DNA of 25,989 bases from Branchiostoma floridae. Lineage: Eukaryota; Chordata; Leptocardii; Amphioxiformes; Branchiostomatidae. The notes below the pieces were generated by a model. That model was not told the origin of the DNA. It worked only from the letters and a program-made list of their open reading frames with translations, and did not search any database. Below, in pieces: positions 17,701 through 25,324 of this stretch. Made by a program: the position numbers and the translations under genes. Position 1 is the stretch's first letter. Each line of letters begins with the position of its first letter. The stretch lies in NCBI RefSeq assembly GCF_000003815.2, contig NC_049982.1, positions 3,554,207 through 3,580,195 on the forward strand, read 5' to 3'.

Positions 17701-19176
17701 TGACCTCACCTGCGGAGAGGCAGCCAGCTGCAGCCGTGTCCAGGGCTTGTCAAGCCGGTTTGCCACCACCAGTTTCAGAACCTGCTCTCGGTATTTACTC
17801 ATGATCAGCTCCAGGGCCGCCTGGTGCTCCTGGAGGGAAACCCGCAACTCCTGTGGAAACATAAACAAATAAACAAACAAACGAGGCTTCTTACATACAC
17901 AAATCCTGAAGAAACACATCAAATAAATAAACAGGGCTCCTTACACTCACAGCTCCTGCAGAAACACAATAAACAAATAAACAAACAAACTAGGCTTCTT
18001 ACATACACAACTCCTGCAAAAACACAATAAACAAACAAACAAGGTTTCTTACACACACAACTCCTGCAAAAACACAATAAACAAACAAACAAACAAGGTT
18101 TCTTACACACACAACTCCTGCAAAAACACAATAAACAAACAAACAAACAAGGTTTCTTACACACACAACTCCTGCAAAAACACCATAAACAAACAAACAA
18201 ACAAGGTTTCTTACACACACAACTCCTGCAAAAACACAATAAACAAACAAACAAACAAGGGGCCTTCTAATATTGTGGGAACACAAGTGGGCCTTTGGAT
18301 CGTGCCGGTTCTCCTGTGCAGGTGTTTGTTTGTTTGTTTGTTTGTTACCTTGTTCTCCTGCTGCAGCTCCCGGATCTGCCGGTTCTCCTGTGCAGGTGTT
18401 TGTTTGTTTGTTTGTTTGTTTGTTACCTTGTTCTCCTGCTGCAGCTCCAGGATCTGCCGATTCGCCTGTGCAGGTGTTTGTTTGTTTGTTTGTTTGTTTG
18501 TTACCTTGTTCTCCTGCTGGAGCTCCCGTATCTGCCGGTTCTCCTGCTGGATGCCGAGGATCAGCGTGGAGCGCGGCTTGTGTCTCGCCACTTCGTTCAG
18601 CTCATTCATGTCCTCCTGGTACTGGGGGGGTCAAGGAGGGCAATCATTAACTCATTAACTAATCCTGGCTGGCACTAACTTGTTCTAATGTACGTATGTG
18701 TTTCATGGTGTCGATGCGCTGGTTCTAATGTACGTACGTGTTTGATGGCATCGATGCGCTAGTTCTAATGTACGGACGTACGTGTTTCATGGCATACGTA
18801 CGTGTTTCATGACGTCAATGCGCTAGTTCTAATGTACGTGCATGTTTCATGGCGTAGATGCGCTAGTTCTAACGTACGTACGTGTTTCATGGCGTCGATG
18901 CACTAGTTCTAACGTACGTATGTGTTTCATGGCGTCGATGCACTAGTTCTAACGTACGTACATGTTTCATGGCGTCGATGCACTAGTTCTAATGTCCGTA
19001 CATGTTTCATGGCGTCGATGCACTAGTTCTAACGTACTTACGTGTTTCATGGCGTCGATGCGCTTGTTGAGGACCGTAGCCTGACCAATCAGACCGTCCG
19101 CCGCCGTGTCGTGGTCCCGCAGTCGGTCCACGAGCTTCTTTGTCTCCGACAGAATCTGGTCGATCGTCAGCGTCAT
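13166..19176 (-). CDS. FGFR1OP2: SIKE/FGFR1OP2-family coiled-coil protein with long repetitive C-terminal extension, 5 coding exons
   Basis: Exons 19176-19042, 18621-18505, 17850-17710, 15481-15368 and 14779-13166 join without phase problems to about 706 residues. Family signatures are [89 protein letters not shown] and [15 protein letters not shown]. Human FGFR1OP2 (253 aa) and SIKE1 (207 aa) are STRIPAK-associated adaptor coiled coils; SIKE suppresses IKBKE/TBK1. The linker between exons 3 and 4 is short, as in SIKE1, while the tandem location with STK38 matches FGFR1OP2. The gene is probably ancestral to both. Residues ~190-706 have no counterpart in the human proteins: a proline-rich linker, a Gly-X-Y tract, QELVK repeats, DAT repeats and an acidic tail. 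Confidence 0.92.
13406..13597 (-). repeat. Coding 48-bp minisatellite, four 16-residue DAT repeats
   Basis: [16 protein letters not shown] alternates with [16 protein letters not shown]-type units, an A-B-A-B arrangement. Confidence 0.93.
13682..13849 (-). repeat. Coding 24-bp minisatellite, seven QELVK octapeptides
   Basis: D-T/S-Q-E-L-V-K-H/L repeated seven times; the DT..H, DT..L, DS..H order repeats as a three-unit block. Confidence 0.95.
13946..14593 (-). repeat. Coding 27-bp minisatellite encoding a collagen-like Gly-X-Y tract
   Basis: 72 consecutive triplets, mostly [12 protein letters not shown] and [12 protein letters not shown]. Only three lack the leading Gly (RRE twice, APQ once). 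Proline sits in X, not Y. Confidence 0.95.
14795..14955 (-). repeat. 31-bp minisatellite upstream of the terminal exon
   Basis: CATGACAGCACAAGGTCACG plus GGAGCTGCTCA, five copies, just outside the acceptor of the terminal exon. Confidence 0.93.
15030..15245 (-). repeat. ~66-bp tandem repeat, three copies
   Basis: CAAATATCATCCCTTTCCAT is followed by CCAGGTTCGACCAACCT and TGATGTTGTAATAAGGACAC, about three copies. Confidence 0.92.
15368..15481 (-). CDS. FGFR1OP2: SIKE/FGFR1OP2-like coding exon 4
   Basis: 38 codons, [20 protein letters not shown] to EQERVAQLE, closely matching the second coiled coil of the family. The acceptor is GGTGTTTCAG and the donor GAG|GTGGGA. The preceding intron holds the foldback element. 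Confidence 0.92.
15506..17252. mobile_element. 1.75-kb foldback-type DNA element
   Basis: 32-bp terminal inverted repeats begin ATGTCCAGTATCAGGGTGAA with one mismatch (15506-15537 and 17221-17252). Inside each end are tandem subrepeats in opposite orientation: three 85-bp units on the left (15,609 onward) and five or six 78-bp units on the right (16,719, 16,797, 16,875, 16,953, 17,031). They share GATGACGTCA and GTCCAAAGTT blocks. No clear target-site duplication was found, so the exact ends are provisional. There is no transposase. Confidence 0.75.
16154..16302 (+). pseudogene. Walker-A-like exon fragment inside the foldback element
   Basis: A good plus-strand acceptor, ACCTGTTGTCTTGGCAG, is followed by a 49-codon frame starting [19 protein letters not shown] and ending INC-stop. 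With the acceptor used, a previous exon would supply the first base and the rest of a GxxGAGKST P-loop. No such exon is seen, so this is either a captured last exon or chance. Confidence 0.35.
17253..17475 (-). repeat. 31-bp minisatellite
   Basis: CATGTCAGTCTCATGGAACA followed by GCAACAAAACA, about eight copies. The left flank of the foldback element (CCAACAAAACACACCCATGT) resembles this unit, so the element probably inserted at the array edge. Confidence 0.92.
17490..17709 (-). repeat. ~70-bp minisatellite carrying the exon 3 3' end and donor
   Basis: Three copies of CTGCGGAGAGGCAGCCAGCT (plus strand), preceded by GACCTCAC and (GTTT)n. On the minus strand each copy gives CTCTCCACAG or CGCAG before GTGAGGT, the exon 3 donor, with ~30 bp of exon. 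Confidence 0.92.
17710..17850 (-). CDS. FGFR1OP2: SIKE/FGFR1OP2-like coding exon 3
   Basis: 47 codons, [20 protein letters not shown] to LQLAASPQ. The acceptor is TTTCCACAG and the donor CGCAG|GTGAGG. Both edges seed arrays. Confidence 0.92.
17851..18262 (-). repeat. ~49-55-bp minisatellite carrying the exon 3 acceptor
   Basis: About seven units. Minus-strand copies read GTTTTTGCAG|GAGTTGTGTGTGTAAG, repeating the acceptor and first six exon 3 bases (GAGTTG). (AAAC)n tails vary in length between copies. Confidence 0.93.
18310..18504 (-). repeat. 78-bp minisatellite with 39-bp candidate mini-exons
   Basis: Copies of the last 39 bp of exon 2 lie at 18427-18465 and 18349-18387, exactly 78 bp apart. 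Each has an acceptor-like CACCTGCACAG before it and GTAACA after it. They encode [13 protein letters not shown] and [14 protein letters not shown] broken fourth copy ends at about 18309. Confidence 0.95.
18505..18621 (-). CDS. FGFR1OP2: SIKE/FGFR1OP2-like coding exon 2
   Basis: 39 codons: [20 protein letters not shown], then [19 protein letters not shown]. The acceptor is CCCCCCAG and the donor AAG|GTAACA. The last 39 bp ([13 protein letters not shown]) are duplicated downstream as candidate mini-exons. Confidence 0.93.
18690..19041 (-). repeat. ~36-40-bp minisatellite carrying the exon 1 donor
   Basis: About nine units of CGTGTTTCATGGCGTCGATG plus CGCTAGTTCTAA. Minus-strand copies hold GACGCCATGAAACAC|GTACGT, the exon 1 end with a donor that is GTACGT in most copies and GTAAGT only at the real exon. 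Confidence 0.93.
19042..19176 (-). CDS. FGFR1OP2: SIKE/FGFR1OP2-like coding exon 1
   Basis: 45 codons, [20 protein letters not shown] through DAMKH. The acceptor TTTGCCCCAG|CCGTAACC lies 8 bases upstream of ATG, so a 5' UTR exon exists upstream. The donor CAC|GTAAGT is the template of the array below it. Confidence 0.92.
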
Positions 19177-19441
19177 GGTTACGGCTGGGGCAAACAAACA
19201 AAGTCAGGTGACAAGAGCGGAAATTCAACCCTTGAAACTTCCATTTATCTCTACAATATCTTTCTTAGCTTTTAGGCTTTTTCCATCCTTCTAAATACCA
19301 AAAACCTCAACCTACAGTACTCCTACCTCTTTGGCAACATATCGGTCTAAGTTGACCAGCAGGCCGAGACTGAGAGTCGGAGTTAGCCAGGCATGAGTCC
19401 AACATATCGGTATGGATCCAAAAATTATGTATTCAAATTAT

Positions 19442-19513
19442 ATGACTGTAAATGAGTTTAAAACAAAGCTTGACAAACTATGGGAGAGCAAGAAGTACAC
19501 TCTGCAAGTGTGA
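19442..19513 (+). pseudogene. Possible LINE ORF2 C-terminal relic
   Basis: A 23-codon frame, MTVNEFKTKLDKLWESKKYT then LQV-stop, resembles the usual end of non-LTR retrotransposon reverse transcriptases (VNxFKxxLDKxW). It is too short for certainty. Confidence 0.4.
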
Positions 19514-19617
19514 AGATCGGGATCTACAGGCGTCGCCTTCTTCCCGAGGATGGTATCAAAGTTAGCCTGATTAAATCTCGCTTATAGCAGCCCGCCCAAC
19601 ATCTGCCGACCCCCTAG

Positions 19618-19651
19618 AACTGGCCCCTCCCTCCGCGGGGAGGGGCCAGTT
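19618..19651. repeat. GC-rich hairpin
   Basis: 14-bp perfect arms, AACTGGCCCCTCCC and its complement, with a 6-base loop. Confidence 0.85.
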
Positions 19652-20094
19652 ACAGCCCTGGACAGCGGAGTTTGTGTTACACAGACTAGTATCAAAGTCA
19701 ACGGGCCACTTTGGTCAGTCCCAGAAATTATAATAAAGCATAATTTCTTTACATGTTGGTTAAAAAAAAATAGAGTTGTTTGTTGGCACGTGAGCTGGTC
19801 GGGTAGCTTTCACGAGATTTTCAGTGCAAAGGGTGAGAAAAGGAAGGGGATTTCTACTCTACTCTAGACTATATACTATGTAGCTCTTCTCTTCATGGAA
19901 CGTTGAAAGGGGGAGGGGGGTGGCGGCACTTCCGGTGCGAGGGAAACTTTATTTCACCCGATATTTTCCTCTCAGCTGTTCGTGACCTGGGTCAGAATCT
20001 CTCCGAACAACCCACCTGCGTGTTTGCGTAGAAATTAAAAGTGTTCCGACTGTGTCTCGTCTTAAACATGGTGAGAAACTCCACAAAAACTTAC

Positions 20095-20260
20095 CGATCT
20101 TCTACCCAAGCCTTCTTCTGACGACACGGACGGGGTCACCAACCGGGTCATGGGCACGAACATTGCCGAAGATAGCCGTCTCAACCCGAACATTGCCGAC
20201 CGATCGTCGGGATGCCGAACAGATACGTTGGCAGCGACACCTGTCTGTTGCAAGCAAAAC
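20095..20260 (-). other. Candidate 5' UTR exon of the SIKE/FGFR1OP2-like gene
   Basis: The donor AGATCG|GTAAGT at 20095 is a near-consensus minus-strand site in CpG-rich sequence, 0.9 kb above the ATG exon, which opens with an acceptor. The 5' boundary is a guess. GAACATTGCCGA occurs twice inside. Confidence 0.45.
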
Positions 20261-20284
20261 TACACACAGCGTAAAGTGTGCTGA

Positions 20285-20690
20285 GTAGGGCTGGGTACCG
20301 GTACAGAAAATTCACTTGTACGGACCAGGTCCAGAGGATCAGGTCCAGGTCCCTAATCTCCAACCAGATCCACGGTGCGTTATGTATAGTATCAAACTTC
20401 CCGTTTGACTCCCTTAGCCGGCTATACTCCCTGGCCAGCTTTGATACTATCAGTCCACAATACAGTTCTGGTCATGATTTCTAATGGTAGGTTGTTTGGG
20501 CCCCTGGTACCCTTTTTTTGAACTGCAGGAACCGATTTTGTTTGAAACTTTGGCAGTGAATAACTGATGAAGGATTAACGGATTGTCATGGCCTTTGGTT
20601 AGATATTTTTGACTAAAAAGAAAAAAAATAAACTATTTGAATAGCATATTATTATTATAAGTGGTCAACACTCGTTTACTCATGGCGGGG
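20285..20690. other. Intergenic sequence, possible transposon debris
   Basis: TAGGGCTGGGTACCGGTAC resembles the ends of some DNA transposons, but no matching opposite end was found. ATAGTATCAAA and TTTGATACTAT (about 20385-20450) form an inverted pair. Confidence 0.3.
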
Positions 20691-20699
20691 CATTCTCTA

Positions 20700-20848
20700 T
20701 CGGAGAAACCCTCCCATGACCCGCCCAACAAACAACAAACACCCCAGCCCATGACCCACCCAATAAACAACAAACACCCCAGCCCATGACCCACCCAATA
20801 AACAACAAACACCCCAGCCCATGACCCACCCAATAAACAACAAACACC
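20700..20848 (-). repeat. 35-bp minisatellite
   Basis: CCCATGACCCACCCAATAAA plus CAACAAACACCCCAG, four copies. On the minus strand the array follows AAGAGACAG|GTGTTTG, a possible donor after a short open segment (SPDLATDCEMQKRQ), which could be an unassigned exon. Confidence 0.9.
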
Positions 20849-21074
20849 TGTCTCTTCTGCATCTCGCAGTCCGTGGCCAGGTCAGGGCTAGATGTAATTC
20901 TAGCCGTCAACAATCATTAGTGCTCATTTGCATCATTAATGATAAAATGCTACAATAGCCTTCTTTGCTGAGGTATGACTTTCATCCTTCGGACAGATTT
21001 TTTTCTCTGGGTAAAGAAGATCATTAACTGGTATGATTCATGCAAATCAACCTCAATGGAAACCTTTATAATAC

Positions 21075-21832
21075 ATCAGATCGGAATGTGTTTATTTTCT
21101 ACATAACATTGCACGTGAGAGTTGCATGGACGGCCGTCTGTACCTAACACGGACGGGAATTCGAGAAGTAAAGAAAACTGTTGCATTTCATCATCTACAT
21201 GTATATAACAAAAAAAACAAGACCATATACATTGAAGAAAGACATCAAGGTAGTAAGATACAAAAATGTTCTATCTACTTGCTCAAGCAGCTTTTATCTT
21301 GCACCTAGAAGATATTTTCTGCCTGTCTTTCCCTGAGCACATTTCCCTCATCTTCCCAACATGACTAAAGCTGAAGTGGGTTTAATATTCATCTTCTCTT
21401 GTCTCACAGAACAAAAGTGCTCAGGACAGACAGAATATCTGTCTCTTAAATGCAAACTCAAAAGAAATACATAGAATTCTGCTTTACAGTTAAAACAATA
21501 ATGCCTCTAACTTTGAAAAATACAAAATATACAAGTTTTTGTTCCCCTATTTTATCACGTATTCAATTCTGTTGAATTTGGCACGTGGGCCAATGTACAG
21601 AAAGTGAGAAATGGTATGAATTGGTATGAAATGGAACAAATTGGAATGAAATTGAAAAAAACGGAATGAAATGGAATGTACAGAAAGTACGAAATGGAAC
21701 AAAATATGAAGCATCATGAAATACAGTCGACGGAAATATAAGAAAACAGTGGAAGGATTTAAATACAGAAGTTGCCATGTTCCCATCTATATGAGAATTT
21801 AGCTACCAGCTAAAAACAGATTCGAGCTGTCG
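21075..21832 (-). other. Probable 3' UTR of gene 3
   Basis: AT-rich sequence from the stop to the AATAAA at 21091-21096 (minus strand). It includes GAAATGGAA-type imperfect repeats (21,600-21,720) and an imperfect long inverted repeat (AGATATT..CTGAGCAC arms near 21,309 and 21,446). Confidence 0.5.
21091..21096 (-). terminator. Poly(A) signal AATAAA, gene 3
   Basis: Minus-strand AATAAA ~740 bp downstream of the gene 3 stop. No nearer AATAAA was noticed. Confidence 0.45.
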
Positions 21833-22214
21833 TTAAACTTCCTCCAGCGGCCGATGGTCCCGATTGGTTCCTTTCCAGTTTACCTCCACCAATCGGAATG
21901 CCTGTAGCACCACGGCAACCTGCAGAGCCACGCCCCGTAAGATGTCGATGAGCGGGCTGAAGACTGTCTTGGTTGCCGTGGCAACGTTCCACATGAGCAT
22001 GAGGCCGGGCTGGAGGAAGCTGTTGAACAGGGCGGCCACCAGCGGCTTGAAGAGGTGGTCGCCCATGACGACCAGCAGACCAATCAGCAGGTTCTGCACC
22101 AGCTGGCGGAACAGGAAGCGCGAGAGCTCCACGGTCAGGATCACGAACACATCCACCAGCAGACGCAGAGCTCCGAACAGTTCCCGCACGCCGCGACGCA
22201 CGTACACCTCCGAC
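21833..22214 (-). CDS. Gene 3 terminal exon (hydrophobic domain)
   Basis: The acceptor is GTTTGTTTAG|GTCGGAGG; the exon completes an Arg codon and runs 127 codons to TAA at 21833-21835. It holds all the hydrophobic segments. Its first ~42 bp are duplicated upstream several times. Confidence 0.85.
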
Positions 22215-25200
22215 CTAAACAAACAAACAAACAAACTCACACCCGAACATCTCCTGCACGCCGCGCCTCACGTACACCTCCGACCTGGACAAACAAACAA
22301 ACAAACAAACAAACTCACACCCGAAGAGTTCCCACACGCCACGCCGCACGTACACCTCCGACCTAAACAAACAAACAAACAAACAAACAAACTCACACCC
22401 AAACAGTTCCCAAACGCCACGCCGCACGTACACCTCCGACCTGGACAACAAACAAACAAACAAACAAACAAACTCACACCCAAACATCTCCTGCACGCCG
22501 TGCTGGATGTTAACCTCTTAACCTAAACAAACAAACAAACAAACTCAAATAATCCAACACACAAACTCACAATCCCTAACCCAANNNNNNNNNNNNNNNN
22601 NNNNNNNNNNNNNNNNNNNNNNNNNNNNNNNNNNNNNNNNNNNNNNNNNNNNNNNNNNNNNNNNNNNNNNNNNNNNNNNNNNNNNNNNNNNNNNNNNNNN
22701 NNNNNNNNNNNNNNNNNNNNNNNNNNNNNNNNNNNNNNNNNNNNNNNNNNNNNNNNNNNNNNNNNNNNNNNNNNNNNNNNNNNNNNNNNNNNNNNNNNNN
22801 NNNNNNNNNNNNNNNNNNNNNNNNNNNNNNNNNNNNNNNNNNNNNNNNNNNNNNNNNNNNNNNNNNNNNNNNNNNNNNNNNNNNNNNNNNNNNNNNNNNN
22901 NNNNNNNNNNNNNNNNNNNNNNNNNNNNNNNNNNNNNNNNNNNNNNNNNNNNNNNNNNNNNNNNNNNNNNNNNNNNNNNNNNNNNNNNNNNNNNNNNNNN
23001 NNNNNNNNNNNNNNNNNNNNNNNNNNNNNNNNNNNNNNNNNNNNNNNNNNNNNNNNNNNNNNNNNNNNNNNNNNNNNNNNNNNNNNNNNNNNNNNNNNNN
23101 NNNNNNNNNNNNNNNNNNNNNNNNNNNNNNNNNNNNNNNNNNNNNNNNNNNNNNNNNNNNNNNNNNNNNNNNNNNNNNNNNNNNNNNNNNNNNNNNNNNN
23201 NNNNNNNNNNNNNNNNNNNNNNNNNNNNNNNNNNNNNNNNNNNNNNNNNNNNNNNNNNNNNNNNNNNNNNNNNNNNNNNNNNNNNNNNNNNNNNNNNNNN
23301 NNNNNNNNNNNNNNNNNNNNNNNNNNNNNNNNNNNNNNNNNNNNNNNNNNNNNNNNNNNNNNNNNNNNGTAGGGTCACAGACCTGCACAGGGGGTTAGGG
23401 TAAGGGTTAGGGTACACAGACCTGCAGAGGGGTTAGGGTAAGGGTTAGGGTACACAGACCTGCAGAGGGGGTAGGGTAAGGGTTAGGGTACACAGACTTG
23501 CACAGGGGGTTAGGGTAAGGGTTAGGGTACACAGACTTGCACAGGGGGTTAGGGTAAGGGTTAGGGTACACAGACCTGCAGAGGGGGTTAGGGTAAGGGT
23601 TAGGGTACACAGACCTGCACAGGGGGTTAGGGTAAGGGTTAGGGTACACAGACCTGCAGAGGGGGTTAGGGTAAGGGTTAGGGTACACAGACTTGCACAG
23701 GGGGTTAGAGTAAGGGTTAGGGTACACTGACCTGCAGAGGAGGTAGGGTAAGGGTTAGGGTACACAGACTTGCACAGGGGGTTAGGGTAAGGGTTAGGGT
23801 ACACAGACTTGCACAGGGGGTTAGGGTAAGGGTTAGGGTACACAGACCTGCAGAGGGGGTTAGGGTAAGGGTTAGGGTACACAGACCTACAGAGGGGGTT
23901 AGGGTAAGGGTTAGGGTATACAGACCTGCACAGGGGTAAGGGTAAGGGAACAGTTTCCTGGGAAGCATGCCCCCGGACCCCCCTAGAAGTGTTGAACCTT
24001 TGTTGCTTGATAGGATTCAAAATCGAGGGTGTGGAAAATGATTTCAGGCTGGCTACAACCCTGTCTGTGGGACTGACCTGCTGCTGCTCTCATTCCCAGG
24101 GCTGTACTGTGGAGACATCTCTGTCCCAGGGCTGTATGGTTCCTCAGTCTCGCTCCCAGAATCCCCTGCTTCCGGCACCAGCTGTCGGGTAGAAATGGAC
24201 AAGTTTTCCTGCTGCTTCCTCCTCCCGCTGGACCGGCCTGGCCACAGCCCTGCATCCTCCTTCTTACCTGGATATAAACAAATAAACAATCATTACATCT
24301 TATCTTCTTCTCCATCCTCCTTCTTACCTGTAAAAACAACATCTTACGTTACCCTAAGCCTTACACCTGCTCTCACCTTTCTTATCTTTTGTCCTGCCGC
24401 TGTCGCTATTTTTGCCGCTGTCGTTATTTTTGTCCCTCCTGCTGGTGGTCCCCCCGGATGACTTGGTATCTGCCGGACCAGACTTTGCCGTGTCCTTGGT
24501 GATGTTCGCTCGGATAGCTGCCAGCGTTTCTTCTTCTGCTTCGGAGTCATCCCAGGACCCTAGCACTAAAATAAACAAAACAAACAAACAAACAAACATC
24601 TTATATAGCTAGCAAGACGATGAAGTCATCCAGAATCCAAGCACTACAAGCAAATAAACAAATAAACATCTCTTGTAGTTGTAGTGTCATCCCAGGACCC
24701 CAGCACTAAAACAAACAAATAAACAAACAAATAAACATTTCTCTTAGCTATAGTGTCATCCCAGGACCCCAGCACTAAAACAAACAAATAAACAAACAAA
24801 TAAACATTTCTCTTAGCTATAGTGTCATCCCAGGACCCCAGCACTAAAACAAACAAACAAACAAACAAATAAACATTTCTCTTAGCTATAGTGCCATCCC
24901 AGGACCCCAGCACTAAAACAAACAAACAAACAAACAAATAAACATTTCTCTTAGCTATAGTGCCATCCCAGGACCCCAGCACTAAAACAAACAAACAAAC
25001 AAACAAATAAACATTTCTCTTAGCTATAGTGCCATCCCAGGACTCCAGCACTAAAAACATCTCTCATAGCTACAGAGTCATCCTGTGACCCCAGCACTGC
25101 AAGCAAGCAAACAAACAAACAAACAAACACACATTTCTCTTAGCTCCAGAGTTTGGTGTCTAAAGTGGGACTGCCATGACCTCTGAACTCTTACCTGCAT

Positions 25201-25293
25201 GCCCACTGCTGTTGGGTCGAAGGTCAGAGTCAGGGTCGTAGGAGTGACCTTTCCTCCCCTTCCCAGGAGGCTGTCTGCCTGGAGACGGCTTAT
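21833..25293 (-). CDS. Unrecognised protein with charged N-terminal region and hydrophobic C-terminal domain; 4 exons in window, 5' end outside
   Basis: Exons 25293-25195, 24559-24377, 24267-24078 and 22214-21833 join in phase to about 283 residues. The first three encode low-complexity charged sequence (DKPSPGRQPPGKGRKGHSYD; SWDDSEAEEETLAAIRANIT; SGRTKDKKGKKEDAGLWPGR; SETEEPYSPGTEMSPQYSPG). The last encodes SEVYVRRGVRELFGALRLLV, followed by several hydrophobic stretches (LLVDVFVILTVEL, LVQNLLIGLLVVMG, HLFKPLVAALFNSFLQPGLM, IDILRGVALQVAVVLQAF) and a polar tail ending PLEEV. These could be membrane-embedded or amphipathic helices. I cannot name the family. The preceding exon must end in a single base of an Asp codon. 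The exon arrangement is well supported; the function is unknown. Confidence 0.8.
22215..22530 (-). repeat. ~65-bp minisatellite carrying the gene 3 terminal-exon acceptor and first 42 bp
   Basis: Three good copies and one degraded copy. Minus-strand copies read TTTGTCCAG or TTTAG|GTCGGAGGTGTACGT, then TTCGG or TTTGG|GTGTGAGTTTG. They encode SEVYVRRGVQEMFG and SEVYVRRGVWELFG, variants of the real SEVYVRRGVRELFG. Confidence 0.93.
22585..23368. other. Assembly gap
   Basis: 784 N in the gene 3 intron, adjoining the telomere-like minisatellite at 23369. Confidence 0.99.
23369..23945 (-). repeat. ~37-39-bp minisatellite with TTAGGG-like core
   Basis: About 15 units of GGTTAGGGTAAGGGTTAGGG plus TACACAGACCTGCAGAGG. 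The minus strand of each unit has CTGCAG|GTCTGTG, similar to the exon donor AGCAG|GTCAGTC 130 bp away. Confidence 0.95.
24078..24267 (-). CDS. Gene 3 exon (Ser/Pro/acidic)
   Basis: 190 bp, acceptor TTTATATCCAG and donor AGCAGCAG|GTCAGT. It encodes KKEDAGLWPGRSSGRRKQQE to SPGNESSS. The phase matches both neighbours. Confidence 0.8.
24295..24335 (-). repeat. Duplicate of a gene 3 exon acceptor
   Basis: CATCCTCCTTCTTACCTG at 24253 recurs at 24314. On the minus strand both give CAG|GTAAGAAGGAGGATG. Confidence 0.85.
24377..24559 (-). CDS. Gene 3 exon (acidic then Lys/Ser/Asp-rich)
   Basis: 183 bp, acceptor TTTTAGTGCTAG and donor AAAG|GTGAGA. It encodes SWDDSEAEEETLAAIRANIT to SGRTKDKK. The phase matches both neighbours. 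Confidence 0.8.
24600..25075 (-). repeat. ~64-68-bp minisatellite derived from a gene 3 exon acceptor
   Basis: About seven units containing GTCATCCCAGGACCCCAGCA and variable (AAAC/AAAT)n. Minus-strand units reproduce TTTTAGTGCT..GGTCCTGGGATGAC, the acceptor and first exon bases, but the functional CTAG reads CTGG. Confidence 0.93.
25076..25194 (-). other. Gene 3 intron, remainder
   Basis: One diverged unit of the preceding array, then unique sequence to the next donor. Confidence 0.5.
25195..25293 (-). CDS. Gene 3 first exon in window
   Basis: 99 bp, acceptor TGTTGTGACAG and donor GCAG|GTAAGA. It encodes KPSPGRQPPGKGRKGHSYDP to SSGHA. Confidence 0.75.
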
Positions 25294-25324
25294 CTGTCAC
25301 AACAGGTCAGGGGTCAAGTCAATA

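Larger units (their letters stand above)
19185..20094 (-). other. Intron 1 of the SIKE/FGFR1OP2-like gene
   Basis: Mostly unique sequence with a retroelement relic (19442-19513) and a GC hairpin (19618-19651). GGTATCAAAGTTA at 19551 and AGTATCAAAGTCA at 19689 bracket the hairpin and may be remnants of a small insertion. Confidence 0.45.

Noticed and set aside
15484-17709. A missing SIKE/FGFR1OP2 exon lost to the foldback insertion
   Set aside because: Exons 3 and 4 join in phase, and the linker length agrees with SIKE1, so no exon need be missing.
20848-20913. Possible short minus-strand exon (SPDLATDCEMQKRQ then GTGTTTG)
   Set aside because: No acceptable acceptor upstream, and it lies between genes. 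Noted with the 35-bp repeat rather than called.
21864-22526. Plus-strand 220-residue frame
   Set aside because: Antisense of the gene 3 terminal exon and its (AAAC)n repeats; the minus frame has correct splice sites and phase.
23369-23945. True interstitial telomere
   Set aside because: TTAGGG occurs only as part of a longer 37-39-bp unit, not as uninterrupted hexamers.
23407-24020. Minus-strand CTLTLTLTP-type frames
   Set aside because: Artefacts of the 37-39-bp TTAGGG-like minisatellite.
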